From Hygrophila difformis (taxonomy: Eukaryota > Streptophyta > Magnoliopsida > Lamiales > Acanthaceae), in the NCBI GenBank assembly GCA_030278955.1, contig JAOANR010000003.1, positions 51,122,902 through 51,186,901 of the forward strand: a stretch of DNA of 64,000 nucleotides, in the 5' to 3' direction. Position numbers and translations under genes: made by a program. A model generated the notes under the pieces. The model had not been told where the DNA came from, made no database searches, and saw only the letters and a program-made list of their open reading frames with translations. This document shows, one piece after another, positions 22,934 to 35,070 of this stretch. Within the stretch, counting starts at the first letter, position 1; the number at the start of each line of letters is the position of its first letter.

Positions 22934-23105
22934 ATTACCTCCTTCTTTCTTTCCCGGATACCACCTATTCTTTCCCAATGCCACGCCATCTTTCCCTGCC
23001 GCCGCGCCGTCCTTCCCTGCCTCTCCACCGCACCGTCCGGATGCCATCTTCCAAGAGGAACAATGATGGGAAGGAAAATATCAGAAATTCTAAATTGAAA
23101 TTCTT

Positions 23106-23722
23106 GTTATGTTGAAAGTAATGGTTTGATGAATTAAGCATTGGGAGTAGTTGTGGTTCGATGATCAATATGCATGTTATTTTGTGATTTATTTTTAGGG
23201 ATTTAAACTGACTATTTTTTCATTTCAAAAATTCATTAAGTAGTGGCCATAACTGGTTTGATGTATGTGGGCTAAAACAATATGCATGTTATTTTATGAT
23301 TTATACTATATGGTTTGATGAATCCGTTTGGCAATACTTACGTAATGCATATTTATTTCATTTAATGCATATTTTGTGTAATTGATGTGGGAATAATCTA
23401 GTTATTTTTGAAGAATGTGAGTAGGTTAATGAAATTGTCTACAATGTAAAAAAACTCCATTGGTAAAAAAAAAATATACAACAATCAGGCAGGAAAGAAA
23501 ACCAATAAGTGCAACACATGGTGACATTCAAACATTACTAAGTTAACACTAAAAATAATTTGTTTTGAACAAGTCAAAGATCTTTTTAATAATAAGTGAC
23601 TAATAATATTGATTTAAAAATAACCTACAAATATAGAAATGTAAAGGCTTCTGAAACTCAAATATATTTTTAAATTAGTATAATAAATAAATAACTCTAA
23701 TTGTAGGTGACATTTAGCAGAG
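23106..23722 (+). other. CACTA internal sequence upstream of the tnpD remnant
   Basis: AT-rich noncoding CACTA sequence resuming after the LINE duplication at 23093-23105. The direct word AATATGCATGTTATTTT occurs near 23167 and 23279, each time followed by a GATTTAT word. No coding region recognised; probably a 5' UTR or intron. Confidence 0.4.
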
Positions 23723-24693
23723 ATGGATAGAAACTGGATGTACCTGCCTAGGGTACCTTGCTTGCACCAGAATTTAAAGCAGGTGTTGAATTCTTCATGC
23801 GGGCTTCTCATGAAAACCCAGATACTGACGAGAATGCAAAAGGAGAGATAAGGTGTCCGTGTAAAAAATGCAAGAATAGATTTTACCTACCCGATCGTGA
23901 CATTCAAGGACATCTTTATCGGGATGGATTTGTCCCAAATTATGAAAGGTGGACATGCCATGGAGAACCACACACCTTCTGCCCATACCGCGATGATACA
24001 GATGTAGGGGGTTCATCTGGAAGTAGGATACAGACGGGTAGAACTGAACCGTCAGACCGTTACCGAGAAATGGTGTGTGATGGAATGGGGTTTGGTATTC
24101 CTGATACCACATCGAGTGCTATGGATGATGATGAGCCTAGTCTGTCAGGAGATTACTACGGAATACTAGAGGAGGTTATTGTCGTAGAATATCCTGCATT
24201 GCCAATCAAACAGGTTACTTTCTTCAAATGTAATGGTTTGATCCTCGTGAGGGGATTGGGTCCGAACCCACAAGAACTACAAAATAGTTGAAGTGAACAA
24301 AACAAAGTCATTACCCATTTACGAACCCTTCATCTTTGCGAATCAAGCTGAGCAAGTGTGTTATGTCCCATTCCCGACAACAAGATCCACATCTAGAGGG
24401 AGTGATTGGGTGCCTGTATGCAAAGTGAAACCTAAGAGTGTGATTACTGTGAAAACTGGGGAATAGGTCGAAGCATTCCAGGTTGATGTGGCAGATCAAC
24501 TCAGAATTGAGACTTCCATGATTACATTAAGTCGAGAACGATTAACAGACGATGTGGTGCAATATGTAGACTTACAGCAAGATGAGGACAATGAGTCTTC
24601 ATCATCATTGGATATGAGTGTTGGTGATGAGTTGGAGGATGATGATCTGGATGATTCTTTGCAGGAGACTTCAGATGAAGATTTCCAAGTTTA
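23723..24693 (+). pseudogene. CACTA tnpD remnant lacking the catalytic domain
   Basis: It begins MDRNWMYLPR at 23723, the typical start of the Transpos_assoc domain. A frameshift near 23750 leads into the rest of that domain, with CPCKKCKNR, HLYRDGFVPNYERWTCHGE and a Cys/His zinc-like pattern (to about 24000). Normally the large Transposase_21 domain and DUF4218 would follow. Here the text jumps near 24150 straight to a DUF4216-like part (GDYYGILEEVIVVEYPALPIK, then FIFANQAEQVCYVPFP and SDWVPVCKVKPKS), which has more frameshifts, and to an acidic C terminus ending at 24693. It therefore cannot encode an active transposase. Confidence 0.8.
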
Positions 24694-24811
24694 AAATGTG
24701 AACCAATTTATCATATAAATTTCTCATAACAATTTACTTCTAGCACTGTGAATATTATTGTTAACACAATTTATCTGTGTGTTGTATCATAATTTTCCTT
24801 CATCTTTGCAA

Positions 24812-26717
24812 ATGGATGCTCAGGGGGGTGGCTCGTCTTCTAGCACTCCATGACGACGGCTGACTCGTGCTGAAACGTTAGCATTCGTGAGAGAAAGGCG
24901 GGAGCGGGCCCGTCGACAGGGAGCATGTATGTTTTACTCAGTTTTGTATAACATAATAACCTATTAATCTTGAAACATTTTAAACTTTTGAATGGCAGTT
25001 GCTGCTTCAGGCTCAGAAGAGCCACCACATGATGCCCCCGACCAGGACGAGCCTGTACCAGAGACACCGCCACCACATGTCCCAGGTACGCATATTATGA
25101 ATTTAGATCAACGTTATATAATGTAATGTCATAAATCTTCTTTGTTAGGGGCTGGAAATAATGCCATCAATGCGCCAGCACAACAGGCGGCACCTAACAG
25201 GATAGAGATCGGACTGAACAAGAAGGGAGTGTAAGTTAATTATTTAAACGTTTAACCATTTCTTAAATATTTTTCTTCTATACTAATACTACAACTTGAT
25301 GCAGAATTGACTTCCCGAACAAAGTTGTTAAGAAAATTACGGAATGCTACAATTTGAGGACTGACAAGGAATGGATCAATTGGGGGAAGGTATCACAAGA
25401 AACGAAGGATTTCTATTGGGGTGAATTTCAGGTTCGTTCGCATCTTCCAATTAAATTAGCTTGTTCAATGTACGACAACTGACCATAAAATGTGGATTCA
25501 TTGCAGAAGTTTGCTCGTTGGGAACCCCGGCTTGATTCAACGGTGAAGAAAAAGTGGAAGAGAAAGAACATTGCAAGGTATGTCTTTGTATTCGGAGTTC
25601 GCTTGTTGGTTTGTGACTAATTTTATATCATTTTTAGGAAAATATATTAATATGTTGGTCATTCATGAACTTCTAGATACAAAGATTACACTCTGGATAT
25701 TAGAAAGCATAAAAGGCCAATGCCGTCGGATGCTGCAGTTGCTGCCAGATGGCAGGAAATTTGGGATTCCGAGGATTTCAAAAAGAAACAAGCTAGAGGT
25801 AAATTGAACCGTAGACGGGGTGATGAAAATGCGCCGGCCCTCCCCACTCACACAGCTGGTTCCAGAACACATCTTGCTACACACGAGGCATTGGTATAAA
25901 CGTTCTATTTTTTCTAGCATAAGGCACTCAATTAAACAATTTATTACGTATTAACATCAACAAAAAATTATTTATTGTATAGGAAACTGAACGTGATAGG
26001 CCCGTGTACTATCCGGAACTACACGAGCACACCCATACAAGGAAGCATGAAAAGGAGCAGTGGATTACACCTCGGGATCAGGAGGTCCATGTACAATATT
26101 AGAAATTCACAGTACTTACACACATTGATTGTATTGGTTATGATTGTATTGCATATAAATTCATTTTCACTGCCATTAGAAACTTGGTACAAATTTGGTA
26201 TACAGTATCTGAATTGTTTGTTAACTTCAAAACCAGGAGGATTACACTGCTATTGTGGAGAAGTTAACCCAAGATCCGGAAACTCAGGTGGAATTTGATC
26301 CAAATCAGCTCTTCGTTGAGGTAGCAGGTGGGCGTGATAGGCGCAAGTCGATTTATGGTTTAGGTAATGGTGCATTTCTTTTTCCTAGATGTTGCTCAAA
26401 CTCCATTACGTAAATCTTGCAAGCTTATCATGTTTGATATTTCAATATTTCTTTCCGAATACATGTAGGTTCACTTTGCCAAGGCTATTCCGACCACGTA
26501 CGGAGATGACACTACTGACGAGTCAATCATTTACAATGTCAGAAGGGACGAATTTGATGCTTTAAAGACAACTATGGAGGAATGGTCCCAGAGGCAGCAG
26601 GCGATTCAGGAGGACGTGGAGAGATTGAAAGGACGCAGACCTCCTTCCCCTGACGATGGTGATGATGATGATCTCGGGGGTGGCTTTGGCATGACAGGTG
26701 ATATTACTGCACATTGA
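24812..26717 (+). pseudogene. CACTA TNP1-like (Transposase_24, Ptta/En-Spm) gene, nine exons, early stop
   Basis: Proposed exons: 24812-24926, 24999-25085, 25149-25229, 25305-25431, 25507-25577, 25677-25893, 25983-26083, 26237-26363 and 26469-26717. All introns follow GT-AG, but exact ends of some are uncertain. The core reads DFPNKVVKKITECYN, WINWGKVSQETKDFYW, KFARWEP then KKKWKRKNIARYK, PSDAAVAARWQEIW and TQDPETQVEFDPNQLFVEV. That is the plant Transposase_24 family, which binds subterminal repeats of CACTA elements. A TGA at 24851 in exon 1, where related proteins have Arg, breaks the usual start, so the product is probably lost unless translation starts later. Confidence 0.75.
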
Positions 26718-27097
26718 TGACGTTTGCATATTTGGACTTGTTGAATATTGGATGTTGAGTGATGTTGATTTGTAGATGGATGTTGAGTGATTTGTATTGT
26801 GGATTCACTTATATTTTTTTGAGTGATGTGTATTGTGGATACGCACTGAGTGATGTGGATTGTGGATTCATATTCCATATACTTTTCGGAGTATGATAAC
26901 ATGTAGCTTTTTATTAAATTATGTTGTTTTGAGGTTATGTTTGGATTACTTGTTTTTTATGTTGTTTTGAGGATGTTTTCTAGTGTTATGGTATTGTTTT
27001 CAGGATGTTTTCTAGTGTTAGTGTTTTTGGATTTGGTGTTGTTGATTACAGGTTGGTTTCATGGAAAACAGGATGGCCTGTTGGCCATATGGGGGGT

Positions 27098-27375
27098 TGC
27101 CGACCGCATATGCGGTCGGTAGGACGGTCGGGAGCCTCCGTTTTAATTTTTTTTTACCCGAACTTGCCGACCGCAACTTCGATCTGCATGGCGGTCGGCG
27201 ATCCTACCGACCGCGACTGCGGTCGGTAGGTGGGTCGGTAGCTTTACCGACGACGAAATTTGTGGTCAACGCCAAGTTGTCAACGAAGTCACTCCCGACC
27301 GACGGATGCGGTCGGTAACCCCTTCAGCCGACCCGCATCATGGTGTTACCGACCGCAAATGTGCGGTCGGTAACG
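27098..27375 (+). repeat. Right subterminal repeats of the CACTA element
   Basis: At least five CCGACCGC-N-GCGGTCGG palindromes, for example CCGACCGCATATGCGGTCGG at 27100-27119, end just before the right terminus. They are denser than on the left side. Confidence 0.85.
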
Positions 27376-27396
27376 GCTGTTTTTCTTGTAGTGATT

Positions 27397-28181
27397 ATTC
27401 AAATATATTAGTTGGCAACTGTACCATTTCCAAATAAATAAACAAATAATTGTACAATATTTATCATTTGATATGTATATAAATATACTTTGGAACTTGA
27501 TAATTGAATTAAATGTATAACAATTTTCGAAATATTGGACTACTATTAGAATGTGTATGGATTACTGTCAATTTAATAAAAATGGTGTACGAATTTTTCT
27601 AAAAATTATTTGTTTACCTAAATTAATCCAATAAAAATATTATTGGGATAAGAATTTAAGATATAGACAATATTATTTTTATTTTAATAATAAAAATTAC
27701 TATTATGCATTTACGATACAGTAGTGTTGATATAATATGCATATAATTATGAATGAGTTTATTAGAACAATATTATATAGTTTAACCAAAAAATGGCATA
27801 TCTTAAACAATTGTTTTAACATAGATATAAAATTGTTAATTATGTTATAGTTCCCGTAAGTGATGGGCAATGATGTTTACATTTAAATAATTATTAAATG
27901 GATACAATAAAAATTAAAAACAATTAAAAAGTATAGTTATATTTCTATACTTTTAGATTATATGTAAAAACATATGTATACCTCGAAAGTATATATAGTT
28001 GATAGTATTTATGCATCTTACATTTTCAAATCTATTTAATACTTTTATTAATAGTATTTATTGAATGTATTTATTTTTAATTAAATACATAATGCATTTA
28101 TCGTACTTGATGACAATTAATATTAATTGTTGACATGCATTGGAAAGTGGAATGGATAAGGTGGATACATATAGACATATT
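27397..28181. other. AT-rich intergenic region, nothing recognised
   Basis: Very AT-rich with no coding signal on either strand; it is host or old repeat DNA next to the CACTA insertion site. Confidence 0.5.
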
Positions 28182-28193
28182 GGTTTGGTAGTA

Positions 28194-28368
28194 CTTTTTT
28201 TTTTTGGTAAACAGTGATACTCATGTGTCGGCAAAGGTGTGTGGGAGCCCAAACCACACAATTACAAAGGGGGATAAAGGGGAGGGATAGGGGGCCGGGT
28301 GGGGATCGAACTCCCAACCCAGGGTTGGGAGAAGGGGGACTTGACCGCTAGGGTAAGTCCCCAACCCC
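28194..28368 (-). mobile_element. SINE with a target site duplication, minus orientation
   Basis: The T run at 28194-28205 is the tail. The B box is on the minus strand (GGGAGTTCGATCCCC, about 28296-28310). The direct duplication GTTTGGTAGTAC occurs at 28182-28193 and 28369-28380, with extra T residues shared with the tail. Same family as 1696-1864 and 1924-2091. Confidence 0.88.
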
Positions 28369-28384
28369 GTTTGGTAGTACTTTT

Positions 28385-29088
28385 AATTAATGTGTTTCTA
28401 TTTTACAAGTTTGGTTTCCAAATATTTATTTAGTTAGAGTATGTTTGATATATTTCCCATAATAGAAGCAATGATTAAGTTTATGGCTAATTTTATTAGT
28501 ATTTGTTTTATCCGATTTTTTTCAAATTATTTTAATTTAATGGCCATGCAAATAATATTATGTTTGTGTATTATACTATTTATCCATTTAGGCATGGTAC
28601 AATTAACCGAATAATTTTTTGAAATATATAATTATAAGGTTCATTTATTGGTTATATGTGATATTTTAAATGTATTTTTTTTAAAAAATATTATATATAA
28701 TGGTATTAATAACCTGAATTTTTTTATTTTTAAAATTAAAAAATAGTAACAACACTATTAAAGTACCTATTAAGTTTTATTATTATATTCTCCAGCCTTT
28801 TAAGTTATCAAAAAGAAGTATTATATTGTTATTATTATTTATTTAGTTCTATATAGAGAGTAACAAAATTATGTTTAAAATTGGAATCCAATTATTTGGA
28901 TTACAATGTGTTCCGCTAATTAAATATTTTTCAACTCATAATAGTAAAATTATTATGTAACTTGGTAGGTTGCTAATCCATCACATATGGAATTTTCAAT
29001 TGGGTTAAGTTATTTTAACATGTGGTTTTCATATAATATTATTTTCATTTGTTATAGATAGTATGTGTATGTATAAATAAAAAGAAAT
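28385..29088. other. AT-rich intergenic region, nothing recognised
   Basis: No coding sequence and no element ends seen between the two SINEs. Confidence 0.5.
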
Positions 29089-29262
29089 AGGGGATAAAGA
29101 CTTGCGCAAGTGGTCCAGTCTATATATGTCCTTCCAACACTAGAGATGGGGATTCGATTCCCCACTTGGCCCCCTATTCCTCATCTTTATCCCTTTATAA
29201 TTTGTGTAATATGAGTTCTCACAACTCTTTCTCTGGCTTTGGCTTCTCAAAAAAAAAAAAAG
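29089..29262 (+). mobile_element. SINE, plus orientation
   Basis: The head has an A-box-like GCGCAAGTGGTCCAG, then a B box GGGATTCGATTCCCC (about 29149-29163), a pyrimidine-rich body and a 12-nt A tail (29251-29262). It is related to the SINEs at 1924 and 28194. No clear target duplication, so the 5' border is approximate. Confidence 0.75.
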
Positions 29263-29422
29263 GTGGTTGACATCCTATTTAGTTGCTCAATTGTTTCTCT
29301 TTCTAATAATTGGATGCAGTAAATACACTTATACATCTATTATGTCCACAACATTATTTTTTAAAGAGATTGCAATAATAAAAAATTTGTATGATTGTTT
29401 GCGTTTAATAAATATCAAGAAG

Positions 29423-30782
29423 ATGTCTCAACCTAGGGTTTCGTCCTCGCCGCCTAGGGCGGCCGCCAACTCGTCCCCAACTGCTAGAACGTCACCAGGG
29501 TCGGCGAAGCAGGCTCCCGATGATCCCGGTGGTGCTCCCGTCACCTTTGCTGATCTCTTGAAGGGTGCATGACAGCATTCCAATCCTGTCCGCGTGCGTA
29601 GGGATTTATTAGCCGAGGGTTTAATCACCAAAAGCTATATCGGACCGAATCAATCTATTCCGAGGTTCACCATCGCTGAATCTGTTGAAATTGAGGCCAG
29701 TAGGGAGTGGGAGGAGGCGTTGGTTATCAAGTTGTTAGGGAAGAACATTGGTTATATGGCGCTGCATGATCGCCTAAAGCGAATTTAGAAAGTCCAAGGC
29801 ACTATGACCCTCATTGATTGGTTACGGTTGTTTTATCGTAAAGTTTGATCTTTTATCCGATCGGGAAACTGTAGTTAACGAAGGTCCGTGGATGATTTTT
29901 GACCATTACCTGGCGGTTATGCCTTGGTCGCGGCACTTCAACCCTTGCACAACTCAGGTTGATAAAACGTTGGTGTGGGCTCGCATGAACGGCTTATCTA
30001 TGCATAGGTTTCGGGAAGATATCCTGTGGGCTCTGGCGTCTGGTATTGGCGAGGTGGTTAGATTTGATAATAGCATTAGGGATTCATCTAAAGGCCGCTT
30101 TGCTCGCGTCTGTGTCACTCTTGATCTCACAAAACCAGTTACGGGAAAGATTCTGGTTAATGATGAGTGGATTCCGATATCTTATGAAGGGTTACATTTA
30201 CTTGTACTAAATGTGGCCGTTATGGGCACTTCGATCGGGACTGTACTTATGTGCACAATGAAGACAAGGATTCGGGTGCCGCCAACCCTGAGGTGCCCGT
30301 TGATCACCCTCCATGTACTGATGCTCAGGGTGATCAGGGAATGCAGGAAGTGAATGACCATAGTTAAGAGCTGACGTTTGGTGAATGGCTTAAAGTGGTG
30401 AGGAAGGGAAACCGTAAGCCTAGACCGCGGCCTAAGAAGGAGAAAGAGCCGTCGGTGGGGTTGGATGAGGTGGTTCCGGAGGCTGAGGGAGTACGTGAGA
30501 CTGGCAAGGTTCCCTCGGTGGATAAAATGCGAATGGGACGGGTGTGGTCGAGTGTCCTGCACCTAAATCTTCTCAACAGGTGGATTTAGAGCCTATTGAT
30601 TGCCATGCTATGGAAGTAGTACCGTATGTTGGTAGCAAGGGGAGTGATCCGTCTGGCCTGCATGGTGTTAAACGGCCACGCCTTGAGCTCCGCCGCCGAT
30701 CATATGAGGTGGGTGACTCGTCTACAGGTCAGCAGCTAGTGGCAGGTGCTAACAAATTTTTCGCTACTGCAATCTCTCCCTA
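29423..30782 (+). pseudogene. LINE ORF1: DUF4283 and zinc knuckle, broken
   Basis: Starts MSQPRVSSSPPRAAA at 29423 and stops early at 29570. The next frame (29594-29788) and the DUF4283-like one (29814 onward: FIVKFDLLSDRETVVNEGPW and DKTLVWARMNGLSMHRF) follow after breaks. A CCHC zinc knuckle, CTKCGRYGHFDRDC, lies at about 30210-30251 but in another frame. A C-terminal part contains ELTFGEWLKVVRKGNRKPRP (about 30369-30428). Typical LINE ORF1 nucleic-acid-binding protein, not expressible as a whole. Confidence 0.85.
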
Positions 30783-30932
30783 ATGACGATTATCATGAGG
30801 GCGAGGAGATGGAGTCGAAGGGCAGTGAGTGTTGGGCGGATGTTGATGATGGAGGTTCTCAGTTCGGAGGCTCTCAATAGCTTCAGGACCTCTCATGCAA
30901 GGGTTAGTTCGCTTCTCTCATTATTCATAATT

Positions 30933-33900
30933 ATGTTTGAATTTAAGGACTTCTCTATTATTGCATGGAATGTATGTGGACTTATGAGTCGTACTACTCA
31001 ACGATGGATGAGTGATCTTCTTAGGGATCATAAGCATGATATTATATGTGTTCTGGAGCCGAGGGGTCAGTTTTCTCGTGTTCGGGCCTTCTTCAATCGC
31101 TTGGGTTATATTGATGTATCGATTGAGGAATCTATTGGTATGGGAGGCGGACTTTGGATTTTAAGTGCTCGTAATATTGCTTGCACTATCACTGTTTTGA
31201 ACGTAAGTCCTCGCATAATTACCTTGGAGCTCCTTAAAGGGACTTGCCGTTGGGCTGTAACAGCTCTCTATGCTGATCCCAATTACCAACGGCGTAAACT
31301 TAATTGGCAACATCTTGCTGAGGTGGTGGAGATGGTCGAGGGGTCGTGGGCTGTCCTCGGGGACTGGAATGAAATTGCATGTGAACAGGAAGTCCAAGGT
31401 GGCGCCTACCTAGCTGATCGGGCGGCCGAACTTCGCGGTGTTTTTGATCGTTGTCACCTGATCGCCATGTCCACAATCGGTCCGGAATTTATATTGACTA
31501 GGATGGCGGGTGCGGGTAGAAGAATCTGTAAAAGATTAGATCGGGGCATGGCTAACCCTAGCTGGGAAACCTTATTTGATGATGGCAGAATTATTCACCT
31601 TCGACGACTGGGCTCGGGTCATTGTCCTTTAAATTTGGCATGTGGTGAAGGGCATGCGGTCAAAGTTGATCGTCCTTTTCGATGGGAGAATATGTGGAAG
31701 GAACATGTGCAATATAAAAAAGTGGTGGCAGTGGCGCGAGACAAGGGAGGGGATTGTTTATTCAACATTCTCAAGGAGGTAAAAGATGCTTCGATTACAT
31801 TCAACAAGGAGGTGTTTGGTAACCTAAGGGATAGGAAACGCAAGCTCAAAAATCGGCTTGCCGGTATCGAGAAAAGGCTTCAACGGGTCGACTCGGCCTG
31901 GCTATGGAGGCTTTACGACGAGGTCAGTACTGAGCTTGCTGCGGTACTTATGCAGGAAGAACTACATTGGCATCAAAAGTCTCGTGATCGTTGGATCCAT
32001 GCCGGGAATAGGAACACTAAATATTTCCATGCCCGAACGAAAATTCAACGGAAAAGGAACAAGATTTATGCCCTTCAAATTGATGGCGATGACTGGGTAC
32101 ATGATCAGTCGATCTTGCAAGCTCACGCCATTGAGTATTTTACCGCCATGTTTTCTATATCTGCCATGCAGCCGCACGGTGTAGGCCTTCCCAGGTTCGT
32201 GCCGCTCACTAGTAATCAAATCGATGGCCTGTCTGTTGAGGTCTCTAGTCGAGAGGTTGATTTGGCCCTTGGCCGGATGAGATCTCTTGCCGCCCCAGGG
32301 CCGGATGGATTCTCCGTATCTTTCTTTAAAGAATATTGGGATGTGCTAAAGGTTCCTGTTACTCATGTGGTGTTGAACGCCATGTCCACTTGTACCATCC
32401 CTGAGGGTCTCGATCATGCTTTTCTTTGCCTTCTCCCGAAGGTGGACGTGCCGCATAGTCTCAAGCAATTCCGGCCGCTGACATTGTGTAACGTTGTTTT
32501 CAAGATCATAACCAAAATTCTTGTTAACATGTTATGGCCGATTTTATGTGATGTTATTGGCCCTTTTCAGTCTGCCTTTTTACCAGGCAGAGGAACTTCA
32601 GACAACGGGATTCTTCTACAGGAAGTGATTTCTTCCCTTGAGAGCTCTCGTTCGACAACTAAAGGTGTGGTTCTTAAAATCGATCTTGCCAAAGCTTTTG
32701 ATATGGTCAGTTGGAGTTTTTTGGAAGAATGTTTATATGACCTGGGGCTCCTAGAAAGTTGTAGGAAAATAATTATGACATGTGTTTCTTCATCTAGCTT
32801 CTCCATTCTATGGAATGGCTCGGCGATTGGCCATATTAATGCAGCTCGAAGATTGCGCCAGGGTGATCCATTGTCGCCATACTTATTTGTCATTGTGATG
32901 GAAAAAATCTCCAAAACTATTCTCGACAGGGTGGACTCGGGCCATTGGAAACCTTTAAGGCTATGTGCGGGCGGCACGGGTCTTTCACACCTTATGTTTG
33001 CCGATGACTTGATTTTATGTTCAGAGCTTGTGGAGGAGAGTATTTGCACTATGGCCGAGGTTCTTAAGTGCTTTGGTTCTCGATCTGGGCTGCACATGAA
33101 TGCTTCCAAATCTACTGCCTTTGTTTCGCCTCATGCCACTGATGTGGAGCTTGCTTGGATTGATATGCACCTGGGAGTGCCAGTGTCCCCTAGCCTGGGT
33201 GGATATCTTGGCTTCCCTATCATCCACGGTCGATAGAAATTGGTCCATTATGATCCGTTACTTCACCGCATCCAGGGGCGCCTCTCCACTTGGTCCTCTC
33301 TATTGTTGAATAACGCTGGGAGAATTACATTGGCTTGCTCAGTGCTGAACTCGCTTATTGTTTATATGATGCAGGTGCATTTGCTTCCGGTTGGTGTCTG
33401 CTCTGAAATTGACAAACTTATCCGTCGTTGGAATTGGAAGGGCTCTGCTGGGCGAGGCTTGCACTTAATTAATTGGGAAGTGGTGACTCGTCCTCGTTTG
33501 AATGGTGGCCTGGGAATTCGAAAATGTCGGCAAATGAACCTTGCCTTGCTTGGTAAGAAGCTTTGGGATTTCCTCACTTCTGACAAATTATGGGTTATCC
33601 TACTTCGTGAAAAGTATGGGATCAATCGAGGTATTATGCCATCGGATCACTACCGAGGATCGAAAATTTGGAAATCGTTGGTGAAAGTAGCGCATGCCTT
33701 CCTCACGGCTTATGGGGTTCGACTAGGCAATGGTAACTGATCCTTATGGTATGCACCTTGGCTTGATGGGCAGTGTCTGGCCTCTCGAGTACCTTTTGGC
33801 GATATCCATGACGTTCACTTGAGGGTTAAAGACATTGTCGAGAACGGCCAATGGAAACTGAATGGCATTTACTCTTGGCTTTCTAATGAACTCAGGCTTC

Positions 33901-35005
33901 ACATTTTAGCATTCTCGGCTCCCTTTTGCATGAGGAATCTCATGATGTTATGCACTGGCGCCATGACACTAGAGGTGAATATACCGTGAGCTCAGGCTAT
34001 AGGTGGTTGAATTCCCTGACAGATTCGGACAAAGGTTGGAGTTGGATGTGGAAGAAGTTCATCCCGGAGAAAATTGGAGTCTTATTATGGATCCTTGGTC
34101 ATGAGGCTCTCCCATGCAATGTGCTACGCTTTTGAGGGGGCCTGGCTGCTGCCCCGCTATGCACCATTTGCGGCGAGCATGAGGATGACTGGAGGCATGC
34201 ACTTTTTACTTGTAGGTGGGCGGATCAGGTCTGGACGCGTGGAGGGTTCACTTCCATTCATGCCATGATCCATACTGTCAACACTGCGGATTGCCATTTT
34301 TGGTTTGAGTAGGCATGGAGGACTTGGGAGACATGGTTTCTCGCTTTCCTCTGGACGATATGGTGTCATAGGAACGAGCGTCTGTTCCGCGGAGTTAGCT
34401 TGTCCTGGGATAGTGTTCTTTTCCGGGCCGAACACCTACGGATCCTTATGGAGAGTGCTGCGGTCGTCAAGCAAAAAGAGATGGTGGCCAAGCATGTCCG
34501 CTGGATCCCTGGTGATGTTGTTGGCATCGTGTTACACACGGATGGTAGCGTTCTTGAGGAGCCTAATTGTTCAGGCTTTGGTGCGGTAATTCGGTCATCG
34601 ACTGGACAATGGCTTGGAGCTTGTGGAGGTAATCTTGGCGCACGACGGATCGTTGAAGTGGAGCTGCTGGCACTTCAGTTTGGATTATTATTAGCTGGGA
34701 GCATGGGATTGTGCCTGGCCGCCTGTTTTGTGGATTCGCTTGAAGTGGTTCGATTGGTGAAGGATGAGGCCGCTACTCGTCACTCTTTGTGGCCGGTGAT
34801 TCGGGAAGTGAGAGCTCTCCTTCATTCCATGGAGGGGTGTACTCTTCATCATGTGTACCGTGAAGGTAATCAGGTTGTTGACGGTCTTGCTAGAAAGGCT
34901 GCTTGTTCAGAGGACCTCTACACTACCTGGGCCTTTCCGCCGGATGAGATCCGAGTCTCCTTGGTCAGAGATTCGTCGGGTGTTCCATTTGTTCGTTTGA
35001 GTTAA
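30933..35005 (+). pseudogene. LINE ORF2: endonuclease-reverse transcriptase-RNase H, broken
   Basis: ATG at 30933 (MFEFKDFSIIAWNVCGL) fits the usual ORF2 start; the frame extends further up without a clear reason. The endonuclease has AWNVCGL, LEPRG and GDWNEIACE; the usual GDFN is altered and SDH is SGH. Reverse transcriptase has LLPKVDVPHSLKQFRPL, KIDLAKAFDMVSW, RQGDPLSPYLF and the catalytic FADDLILCSE (about 33000). The frame is cut by TAG at 33234, although the same frame continues with KLVHYDPLLHRIQGRLS. A TGA follows at 33738, and there are more breaks through the zf-RVT region. RNase H lies at 34535-34930, with HTDGSVLEEPNCSGFGAV and HHVYREGNQVVDGLARKA. Confidence 0.9.
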
Positions 35006-35070
35006 TTTTGTATCTTGTTTTCCTTTTTCTTTTTCTTTTCTTCGCTCGCCTTTTTAGGCTGTTTCACAAA

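Larger units (their letters stand above)
15600..23092 (-). mobile_element. LINE (plant L1 type), full-length but broken, nested in CACTA
   Basis: The 13-bp target duplication AATTGAAATTCTT at 15587-15599 and 23093-23105 defines the borders. The T run beginning at 15601 is the short poly(A) tail on the minus strand. Reading order on the minus strand is 5' UTR (about 23092-22346, split by a hAT MITE), ORF1 (RRM plus DUF4283), ORF2 (endonuclease, reverse transcriptase, zf-RVT, RNase H) and a ~440-base 3' UTR. Several frameshifts make it inactive. Removing the MITE and one copy of its duplication leaves about 7.0 kb. It was inserted after the CACTA element and before the MITE. Confidence 0.93.
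14761..27393 (+). mobile_element. CACTA (En/Spm) transposon carrying nested insertions
   Basis: Left terminus CACTACAAGAAAA at 14761 and right terminus TTTTCTTGTAGTG ending at 27393 are inverted repeats of the CACTA class. Flanking ATT at 14758-14760 and 27394-27396 is the 3-bp target duplication. Subterminal regions are packed with CCGACCGCA/TGCGGTCGG palindromes. The body holds a collapsed tnpD-like gene and a TNP1-like gene on the plus strand. A LINE (15600-23092) is inserted in its left part. Without the LINE and the extra 13-bp copy the element is about 5.1 kb. It lacks the catalytic transposase domain, so it would be non-autonomous. Confidence 0.93.
29263..35070 (+). mobile_element. Second LINE (plant L1 type), plus strand, inactive
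   Basis: Order is ORF1 (DUF4283 and CCHC knuckle), ORF2 (endonuclease, reverse transcriptase, zf-RVT, RNase H), a short T/C-rich 3' UTR and the end AGGCTGTTTCACAAAAAAA near 35057-35075. Protein sequence differs clearly from the LINE at 15600-23092, so it is another family. The 5' border is taken as just after the SINE tail but could lie anywhere before ORF1 at 29423. No target duplication was found. In-frame stops at 33234 and 33738, plus frameshifts, make it defective. Confidence 0.88.
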
